Source of the DNA: Methylobacterium mesophilicum SR1.6/6
GTDB taxonomy: Bacteria > Pseudomonadota > Alphaproteobacteria > Rhizobiales > Beijerinckiaceae
Assembly (NCBI RefSeq): GCF_000364445.2
Contig: NZ_CP043538.1
Coordinates: 784,501-848,500, forward strand
Reading direction: 5' to 3'
DNA length: 64,000 nt
Below, piece by piece: positions 47,701 to 54,570 of this stretch. The position numbers were made by a program, and so were the translations under genes. Numbering within the stretch: the stretch's first letter is position 1; the number at the start of each line of letters is the position of its first letter. A model generated the notes under the pieces. The model made no database searches. It was given only the letters and a program-made list of their open reading frames with translations, and was not told where the DNA came from.

Positions 47701-48891
47701 TCAGTGCACGCCCAGCCAGTCGCGCAGCATCTGCTCCTGCTTGCCGAAGGCGTGCTCCGGGCCGTGCCCGTTCTTCACCATCGGGGCCTTGAAGAAGGTC
47801 GAGAGCTGCTCCTGGACGCCGCCATCGCCGCGCTTGTTGGCGAGGTCGAGGACGCGGGCGATCTCGATCACCAGCGGGGCGGCCAGGATCGAGTCCTTGC
47901 AGAGGAAGTTCACCTTCACCTGCATGCGCTGACCCATGAAGCCGGTGACGTCGATGTTGTCCCAGGCTTCCTTGTCGTCACCGCGCGGCCGGTAATAGTG
48001 GATGTGCACGAGGTGGTCCTCGACCGGGTAGCCGAGGATCGAGTCGAGTACCGTACCCTTGGTGTTGAGCTTCGACTGGAGCGAATTCGGGTCGTTCAGG
48101 GCCAGACCGTCGCGGTTGCCGAGGATGTTGGTCGAGAACCAGCCGTCGACATGCAGCGCGCGCGCCTTGAAGGCGGGGGCCAGCACGGTCTTCATCATGG
48201 TCTGGCCGGTCTTGCCGTCCTTGCCGGCGACCGGGACGTTCAGCTCCTTGGCGAGGTCGAGGAGCGCCGGGACGTCCGCCGCCACGCTCGGGGTGAAGTT
48301 GGCGTAGGGGATGCCGCTCTTGATCGCCGCGTAGGCGTAGAGCATGGCCGGCGAGATCGCCTCGTCGCTCGAGTCCAGGCCCTTCTCGAAGGCGGCCGTG
48401 GAGTTCAGGGTCGGATCGTTGAGGTCGGGCCAGCGCTCGGTGGAGGCGAGGTTCACCACGACCACGTCGTCGAGGTTGCTCTCCTTCTGGAAGCGGCGGA
48501 GATCGTTGGCGATCACCGAGACCGCCTCGCGATGGTCCTTGGCGACGATGCGGTTCTGGCCGTCGATGTTCTTGCAGAACTTGGCGCTGCCGACCGCCGG
48601 CCAGGGGGTGATGCCCTTCAGGACCTGGGCGCCGTTCTCGATGTCGTCCTTCGAAAGCACCCCGTGGCCACTGGCGGCCGAGGCGAGATCGTCCCCGTTG
48701 AGGTCCCATCCGCCGAAGACGAGATCCTTGTAGTCGGCCATGCCCGCCACGGAGAGGCCGGCGAGCGGCAGCCCGTCGAGCCGGTTCGAGCCGGATTTGA
48801 TCATCTCGATGCCGGCGATGGCGGTGGTGGCGACGGCGCCACCCATGCCAACGAACGCGACACCGACGCGGCGACCGGACTGCATGCTCAT
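47701..48891 (-). CDS. Inositol-3-phosphate synthase
   Basis: The 396-residue protein matches the prokaryotic/archaeal-type synthases: VAFVGMGGAVATTAIAGIE (NAD loop), VVVVNLASTERWPDL, FTPSVAADVPALLDL, and VAGKDGKTGQTMMKTVLAPA with the catalytic Lys residues. It converts glucose-6-phosphate to inositol-3-phosphate with NAD as internal redox cofactor. It heads the minus-strand array of nine genes. The enzyme is uncommon in alphaproteobacteria, which mostly do not make inositol lipids. AAGGA lies about 13 bases upstream; MQSGRR two codons on is an alternative start. Confidence 0.93.
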   Translation of the reverse strand: MSMQSGRRVGVAFVGMGGAVATTAIAGIEMIKSGSNRLDGLPLAGLSVAGMADYKDLVFGGWDLNGDDLASAASGHGVLSKDDIENGAQVLKGITPWPAVGSAKFCKNIDGQNRIVAKDHREAVSVIANDLRRFQKESNLDDVVVVNLASTERWPDLNDPTLNSTAAFEKGLDSSDEAISPAMLYAYAAIKSGIPYANFTPSVAADVPALLDLAKELNVPVAGKDGKTGQTMMKTVLAPAFKARALHVDGWFSTNILGNRDGLALNDPNSLQSKLNTKGTVLDSILGYPVEDHLVHIHYYRPRGDDKEAWDNIDVTGFMGQRMQVKVNFLCKDSILAAPLVIEIARVLDLANKRGDGGVQEQLSTFFKAPMVKNGHGPEHAFGKQEQMLRDWLGVH

Positions 48892-49227
48892 CGGAAATTG
48901 GTGTCCTTGTGGGGACGCGGGTGGCGTCTGACGGGTGGTGTCCTGAGACCAAAAGGTCTGCCCCCCCGGGCCGTACCTAACTGGCTCGGCGGTGCGGCGT
49001 TCCAAGCCGAATGCGACAACTTTGCGCCTCCGTTGCACCGGGCGTGACCGGATCGCGGCGTTAACGCGGCCTTAAGGGGCAGGGTTAATCCTCCGCTTAC
49101 CGTGCCACGCTTGGATCACGGCGCCGTCCCATTCTGGTCACGGCCGGCGCCGATACGGCCGCCGCTTCAAGGAAACCGGACGCCAGACGCCGGGCCGACA
49201 CAAGGACCAATCTGAAGAGGACCAGTG
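48892..49227. other. Divergent promoter region of the inositol cluster and the transglycosylase
   Basis: These 336 bases contain no supported gene. The run CCCCCCCGGG near 48961 and a lower-GC GGCGTTAACGCGGCCTTAA stretch near 49057 stand out. No exact EcfG-type or sigma-70 pair was identified. Confidence 0.5.
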
Positions 49228-50511
49228 ATGGGGGTTATCCCGGAGCCGGCGCGTCGCGCCGACGACGTGAGCCGACTCGTGCCGAACGCGAGCCATTTCG
49301 AGGATGAAGCCGTGGCGTGGCTGCCGCGGGCCGGGCGCAAGACGGAGCGCCGGTCACGTCGCCGCACAGGCCGGAGCGGGATCCGGCGCCTTCCGGGAAC
49401 GCTGGCGCTGGGCCTCGTCGCCGGGTTTGGCCTGCCGCAGGCGGCTTTCGCGCCCGCCTACTTCGCGCCCGCCGCGCAGGCCCACGATCGGGTCGACACC
49501 AGCCCGCGCGCCGCCCAGGCGCTGGCCGCCGAGGCCTGGACCACGGCCGACACTTCGGCTGAGGGACTGTCGCTCCGGTCGACGCTCGATCAAGCCCCCG
49601 CCGAGGAGACGCCGGCCGAGACCGCGTCGGCCGCATCCGACTGGAACGGCCTGCCCGTTCCGGAGCAGGAGCCGGCCACCACGGCGCTGATTCAAGAGGA
49701 TCTCGCGACCCTGCCGCGCGTCACGGAGGAGCAGGGCGAGGCAGCCGTGCGCTTCGGCGAGCGCAGCGTCCCCCGCAAGGTCGTCGACACGATCGTGAAG
49801 GCCTCCGACGAGGCCGGCGTCGATCCCGTCTACATGATGGCGCTGGCCGACAAGGAATCGAGCTTCGACACGGACGCGAAGGCCGCGACCTCCTCGGCGC
49901 AGGGCCTGTTCCAGTTCGTGGCCCGGACGTGGCTGGAGATGATCCGCGATTACGGCGCCCGCTACGGGCTCGCCGACGAGGCCGCCGCCGTGAAGGGCCG
50001 GGGCTCCGCGATCACCGTCGCCGGCAACATGCGCACCCGGGTGCTCGGCCTGCGCAACGACCCGCGCGTGGCCGCCCTGATGGCGGCCGAGCTGATCAAG
50101 CGCGACCGCGAGCGCATCGAGGCCCGCGTCGGCCGGGCGCTGACCACGACCGAGCTCTACCTCGCCCACTTCCTCGGTACCGCCAGCGCCGGGCGCTTCC
50201 TGTCGCTCTCCTCCGAGAAGCCCGACGAGGTCGCGGGGCGCGAGTTCCGCAGCGCCGCCCGGGCCAACCGCAGCCTGTTCACCGAGAAGGCGGGTGGCAA
50301 GCGCCGCAGCCTCACCGTGGCGGAACTGCACGGACGGATCGACGGCATGATCGACCGGCGCCTGAACCGCTACCAGGGCGTGTCGGCGGTGGCGGAGGCC
50401 CTCGACAAGGCGCCGGCTCAGGCCGACGTCGCCACGAGCGAAGAGACGCCCTCCGCTGCCGGCAATCGCCGCGTCGAGGTGACCGAGGCGCTGCCGCCGG
50501 ACGGTGTGTGA
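49228..50511 (+). CDS. Lytic transglycosylase-like (SLT domain) protein
   Basis: The 427-residue protein has a basic N-terminus with one hydrophobic segment (PGTLALGLVAGFGLPQAAF), a low-complexity Ala/Glu linker, and a Slt-type domain from about residue 185. It contains ALADKESSFDTDAKAATSSA with the catalytic Glu, AQGLFQFVARTWL, and YLAHFLGTASAGRFL. It cleaves peptidoglycan glycan strands in the periplasm. GAGGA precedes the ATG. The C-terminal 80 residues are polar. Confidence 0.88.
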   Translation: MGVIPEPARRADDVSRLVPNASHFEDEAVAWLPRAGRKTERRSRRRTGRSGIRRLPGTLALGLVAGFGLPQAAFAPAYFAPAAQAHDRVDTSPRAAQALAAEAWTTADTSAEGLSLRSTLDQAPAEETPAETASAASDWNGLPVPEQEPATTALIQEDLATLPRVTEEQGEAAVRFGERSVPRKVVDTIVKASDEAGVDPVYMMALADKESSFDTDAKAATSSAQGLFQFVARTWLEMIRDYGARYGLADEAAAVKGRGSAITVAGNMRTRVLGLRNDPRVAALMAAELIKRDRERIEARVGRALTTTELYLAHFLGTASAGRFLSLSSEKPDEVAGREFRSAARANRSLFTEKAGGKRRSLTVAELHGRIDGMIDRRLNRYQGVSAVAEALDKAPAQADVATSEETPSAAGNRRVEVTEALPPDGV

Positions 50512-50589
50512 GTGCCCGCGTGACGCGCGGGTCTCCTTCCAGTGGAAGCTAGCGGGTTCACACGTCAGGGTTTGAGACACGCGACGTTC

Positions 50590-50617
50590 CCCCTTTTCCC
50601 GCGCGCGGGGAAAGGGG
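50590..50617. terminator. Hairpin terminator between convergent genes
   Basis: A 13-bp stem with one G-T pair (CCCCTTTTCCCGC with GCGGGGAAAGGGG) is followed by CTTTCTTC on the plus strand. It lies between the transglycosylase and the efflux genes. Confidence 0.75.
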
Positions 50618-50706
50618 CTTTCTTCGCGGCTCCCGTTGGCGCGGTGTGAGACGTGTGGATCCGCGAGCTCGCAGGGGAAGGACAGACAGCCGCAACCACC
50701 AGCGCC

Positions 50707-52365
50707 TCAATGCCCGGCCGGCGCTCCGCCGAGCTTCACGCTCTTCAGGCTCAGCGCGATCGGGACCGCGCAGGCGGCGACGAGGCCGAGCACCCAGAAC
50801 ACGTCGATATAGGCCCAGTAGGCCACCTGGGTGCTCAGCACGCTGCCGATCCACGCTGTGGCCTGGTTCTGGGCCTCGACGCCCGCGTAGCCGTGCTCGG
50901 AGAAGTACTGCGTGGCCTGCCGCATGGTCTCCTGGTAGGCGGGCGCCGCCGGGTTGACGCTCTCCACCAGCCGGCTCTGATGGAACTGGCTGCGGTAGGC
51001 CAGGATGTTCTGCGCCAGCGAGACGCCCATCGAACCGCCGACGTTGCGGGCGACGTTGATCAGCGCGGAGGCCTGGTCGGTCTGGTCCTTGCGGATTCCC
51101 TCGTAGGAGGCCGAGGTGATCGACAGGAACACCATCGGCAGGCCGATGCCGATCCAGACGCGCGACCACGCGAAGAACGAGAAGGTGGTGCTCCCGTCGA
51201 TCCGCGTCAGGTCGTACATGCCGAGCGCCACGATGGTCATGCCGGAGGCGATCAGCCATTTCGGCTGCACGTAGGCCGACACCCGGCCGGTCAGGAACAT
51301 CATCACCACCGTGACGATGCCGCCGGGGCCGAGCACGAGGCCCGACAGGGTGGCGGTGTAGCCGTAATATTCCTGCGTGATCTGCGGGATGAACTGCGTG
51401 GTCGAGATCAGGATCGCGCCGGTGAACATCATGACGACGAAGCAGGACCCGAACTGGCGGGTGCCGATGAGCCGCAGGTCGACCGCCGGGTTCTTCGTGT
51501 TCAGGAGCCACGGGATCATGGCCGCGAACGAGATGATCATCAGCACGCCGGACACGTTCATCAGCGTCGAGGTGCCGAACCAGTCCTTCCGCTGGCCCTC
51601 GTCGAGGATCACCTCCAGCGAGCCGAGGAACAGGGCGACCAGCACGAAGCCGACGATGTCGAAGCGGATGCCCTTGCGGACCAGCGCGCGGCGCTCCCTC
51701 TTGGCCGCCTCGCTGTCCTCGATCAGCCAGTACATCAGGCCCAGCGCGATCACGCCGACGGGCCCGTTGATCAGGAAGCACCAGTGCCAGGAGGCGTTGT
51801 CGGAGAGCCAGCCGCCCAGCGTCGGGCCGATCACCGGCGCGACCACGATGGCGACGCCGTAGAGCGCGAAGGCCTGGCCGCGCTTCGCGGGCGGGAAGGA
51901 ATCGGCCAGGATGGACTGCGCCAGCGGCGCCATGCCGCCGCCGCCGAGCCCCTGCAGCACCCGGAACAACAGGAGCGATTCGAGGCTCCAGGCGAAGCCG
52001 CACAGGATCGAGGAGATCGTGAACAGGCCCACCGACCACATGAAGAAGGCCTTGCGCCCGTAGCGCTTGGCCAGGAAGCTCGAGGCCGTCAGCGTGATCG
52101 CGTTGGCCACGAGGTAGCTCGTCACCACCCAGGCCGCCTCGTCGGGACCGACCGCGAGGCCGCCCGAGATGTAGCGCAGCGCCACGTTGGCGATGGTGGT
52201 GTCGAGCACCTCCATGAAGGTCGCCAGCGCGACCACGCCGGCGATCAGCCAGGGATTGTGCCCGCCCGGCGCCTTGCCGGAGGCACTCTTGCCCGTCCGC
52301 CGCTTGCCGGAATTCGGCTTGCGCCCGGGTGCGGCCGCGCCAGCTCCGCCGGCCATGGCGCTCAC
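50707..52365 (-). CDS. DHA2-family (EmrB/QacA) multidrug efflux transporter
   Basis: The 552-residue protein has about 14 membrane helices after a basic, disordered N-terminus of some 35 residues. It carries the DHA2 signatures LDTTIANVALRYI in helix 1, WVVTSYLVANAITL, and GLGGGGMAPLAQSIL (motif C-like region). It exports lipophilic drugs using proton motive force, working with the HlyD-type adaptor encoded just upstream, whose stop overlaps its start. GFVLV and VDLRLIG are typical of EmrB. A TolC-type channel is not in the window. Confidence 0.93.
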   Translation of the reverse strand: MSAMAGGAGAAAPGRKPNSGKRRTGKSASGKAPGGHNPWLIAGVVALATFMEVLDTTIANVALRYISGGLAVGPDEAAWVVTSYLVANAITLTASSFLAKRYGRKAFFMWSVGLFTISSILCGFAWSLESLLLFRVLQGLGGGGMAPLAQSILADSFPPAKRGQAFALYGVAIVVAPVIGPTLGGWLSDNASWHWCFLINGPVGVIALGLMYWLIEDSEAAKRERRALVRKGIRFDIVGFVLVALFLGSLEVILDEGQRKDWFGTSTLMNVSGVLMIISFAAMIPWLLNTKNPAVDLRLIGTRQFGSCFVVMMFTGAILISTTQFIPQITQEYYGYTATLSGLVLGPGGIVTVVMMFLTGRVSAYVQPKWLIASGMTIVALGMYDLTRIDGSTTFSFFAWSRVWIGIGLPMVFLSITSASYEGIRKDQTDQASALINVARNVGGSMGVSLAQNILAYRSQFHQSRLVESVNPAAPAYQETMRQATQYFSEHGYAGVEAQNQATAWIGSVLSTQVAYWAYIDVFWVLGLVAACAVPIALSLKSVKLGGAPAGH

Positions 52366-53624
52366 CGCACCGTGACGGTGGGGACGATCGACATGCCGGG
52401 GCCGATCGAGACGTCCTGCGGCCAGTCGTTGACGACGATCTTGACCGGGATGCGCTGCGTCACCTTCACGTAGTTGCCGGTGGCGTTCTGGGCCGGCAGC
52501 AGGCTGAAGGCGGTGCCGGAGCCCGGCTGCACGGAGGCGACGGTGCCGTGGATCTTGCGGCCCGGATAGGCGTCGATCTCGATATCGACGGGCTGGTTGG
52601 GACGCATATCGGTGATCTGCGTCTCCTTGAAGTTGGCGGTGACCCAGATGTCGTCGGGCACGAACATCGACAGGCTCTGCCCGGCCTGGGCGAGCTGGCC
52701 GATGCCGCCGGTGAGCCGGACGACCCGGCCGGGCTGCACCGACCGGACCGTCGTGTAGCCGAGGTTCAGCTCAGCCTGCTCGATCTGCGCCCGGTCGCGG
52801 GCGATCTGCGCCTCGGTGGAGGCCTTCTGCGCCTGAAGCGAACCGATCTGCTTCTGCGCGGCGACTACGCTGGCATTGGCGCTCTGCAGCGCAGCCTGCC
52901 GCTGCTGCAGGGTCGAGGTCGCCGATTGCGACTGCTGGATCGAGCCGGAGCCGCGCTCGGCGAGGTCCTTGTAGCGGGCCGCATCCTCCTGGGCGAATTT
53001 CAGCGCCGCCTCGGCGGTGGCGACCTGCGCCTTCGACACGTCGATGTTGGCGTTCTGAGCCTGGATCTGCGCGTCGATGTTCTTGATCGCGGCCTCGTCC
53101 GCCTGGACCTGCGCCTTCGCCTGCTCGAGGGCGATGGTGTAGTCCCGCTGATCGATCTGGAACAGCACCTGACCGGCCTCGACGTGCTGGTTGTCGGTGA
53201 CCGGCACGTCGACCAGGTAGCCGCCCACCTTCGGCTGGATCGCGATGCTGCGCGCATCGACGAAGGCATCGTCGGTGCTCTCGTACGGATGCATGTACAG
53301 GAGCCAGTAGAAGAAGATCCCGACGCACAGGGCCAGCACGGCGAGGCCGCCCAGCAGGAACATGAACGGGTGGCGCCGCAGGATGTTCGGGCGCCGCGTG
53401 TCGGATTGCTCGTCCTCGTCCTCCTCGCCCGCCTCGTCGGCCTGACCGTCCTGATCCTCGTTGGGCTCGGCTTCGTCGCCCCCCGGCTTTCGGGCAGCCT
53501 CGCGGTCCCGGGCCGGCATCTCCCTGCCGAGGTCCAGGACATCGCGGTCGACCGCGCCGCTCCGGCCATCGGCCGGCCGGGCACGCGCCTCCGCCTCGGG
53601 GGCCTGCCGCTGTTCGTCAAACAT
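52362..53624 (-). CDS. HlyD/EmrA-type membrane fusion protein
   Basis: The 420-residue protein has an acidic, disordered cytoplasmic N-terminus (about 1-85), one membrane helix (FMFLLGGLAVLALCVGIFFYW), and a periplasmic HlyD region with the STDDAFVDARSIAIQPKV start of EmrA, a long alpha-hairpin (about 165-290, rich in Ala/Gln), and a beta-barrel ending in QDVSIGPGMSIVPTV. It links the EmrB pump to the outer membrane. The long acidic extension is longer than in E. coli EmrA. ATGA overlaps the pump gene. Confidence 0.93.
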   Translation of the reverse strand: MFDEQRQAPEAEARARPADGRSGAVDRDVLDLGREMPARDREAARKPGGDEAEPNEDQDGQADEAGEEDEDEQSDTRRPNILRRHPFMFLLGGLAVLALCVGIFFYWLLYMHPYESTDDAFVDARSIAIQPKVGGYLVDVPVTDNQHVEAGQVLFQIDQRDYTIALEQAKAQVQADEAAIKNIDAQIQAQNANIDVSKAQVATAEAALKFAQEDAARYKDLAERGSGSIQQSQSATSTLQQRQAALQSANASVVAAQKQIGSLQAQKASTEAQIARDRAQIEQAELNLGYTTVRSVQPGRVVRLTGGIGQLAQAGQSLSMFVPDDIWVTANFKETQITDMRPNQPVDIEIDAYPGRKIHGTVASVQPGSGTAFSLLPAQNATGNYVKVTQRIPVKIVVNDWPQDVSIGPGMSIVPTVTVR

Positions 53625-53743
53625 GGGAAATTGTCGCCCGATGGGCCGGCCACCTAACGGTGACCGGGCGCTGCACATCGCCCGCCTCGACCTTCAAAAG
53701 TCGGGCGCCGGCCCAAGGTTCCCGAGTTGAAGAACTGGACGGA

Positions 53744-53768
53744 GGAACGGTTGCCGCAGTGCGGCGTT
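53744..53768 (+). promoter_or_regulatory. EcfG-type promoter of the HdeD-like gene
   Basis: GGAAC (53744-53748), 16 bases and CGTT (53765-53768) match exactly. The ATG at 53819 is 50 bases downstream with GGAG before it. The encoded acid-stress-type membrane protein fits a general-stress regulon. Confidence 0.78.
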
Positions 53769-53818
53769 CTGCGGCGGAACCTTTGCCGTTCACGGCCATC
53801 AGGTTTTGGAGTTCAGCC

Positions 53819-54457
53819 ATGACCAGCAGCCCGAACCCAGGTCCGACCGCCACCTCACCCTCCGGCGTCCCGCTCGTGGGCACCGCGCGTCTCGATGCCA
53901 TGAGCGCGGTCCTCGCCCGCAACTGGTGGCTCGTCGCCCTGCGCGGCGTCATCGCCATCCTGTTCGGTGCCATCGCCTTCGTGGCGCCGGGCGCCTTCGT
54001 CCTGTCCCTGGTGCTCTTCTTCGCGGCCTACATGCTGGCCGACGGTGTCTTCGCGATCGTCGGCGCCGTCCGGGCAGCCCAGCGGCACGAGCGCTGGGGC
54101 TTCCTCCTCGTGGAAGGCATCGTCGACATCATCGTCGGCATCGCCGCCGTGCTGGTGCCGGCAGCGGCCGTCTGGGCGTTCGTGCTGCTGCTGGCCACCT
54201 GGGCGCTGGTGACCGGTGGCCTGATGATCGCCGCGGCGTTCCGTCTGCACCTGCATTACGGACGCTGGTGGCTCGTCCTCGGCGGGCTCGTCTCGATCCT
54301 GTTCGGGGCCGCGCTCCTCATCAATCCAGGCATGTCGGCCCTGGTGCTGACGTGGTGGATCGGCTCCTACACCTTCGCGTTCGGCGTGCTCCTGCTGATC
54401 CTTGCGTTCAAGCTGCGGAGCCGGCACGGCGCGGCGAGCCCGCCGGTCGCGCGGTGA
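53819..54457 (+). CDS. HdeD family membrane protein (DUF308)
   Basis: The 212-residue protein has six membrane helices in two similar halves, starting NWWLVALRGVIAILFGAIAF and later RWWLVLGGLVSILFGAALL, which is the HdeD repeat pattern. E. coli HdeD is an acid-resistance membrane protein of unknown mechanism. GGAG lies about 11 bases before the ATG, and an exact EcfG-type promoter lies further upstream, so it is probably part of the general stress response. It is divergent from the efflux pair. Confidence 0.88.
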   Translation: MTSSPNPGPTATSPSGVPLVGTARLDAMSAVLARNWWLVALRGVIAILFGAIAFVAPGAFVLSLVLFFAAYMLADGVFAIVGAVRAAQRHERWGFLLVEGIVDIIVGIAAVLVPAAAVWAFVLLLATWALVTGGLMIAAAFRLHLHYGRWWLVLGGLVSILFGAALLINPGMSALVLTWWIGSYTFAFGVLLLILAFKLRSRHGAASPPVAR

Positions 54458-54458
54458 T

Positions 54459-54485
54459 CCGGCGCGATCCGCGCCGGCGCGTTTC
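54459..54485 (+). terminator. Terminator after the HdeD-like gene
   Basis: An 8-bp perfect stem CCGGCGCG/CGCGCCGG with a 3-base loop starts one base after the stop codon and is followed by CGCGTTTCG. The T-run is short, so termination may be partial. Confidence 0.55.
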
Positions 54486-54570
54486 GTCGCCGGGAGCACG
54501 GGACAGGAGCCTGGATGAGGCTTAAGACACGCCGTCGACCGGTCGATCCGGTCCCGGAAGCTGCAACGCG

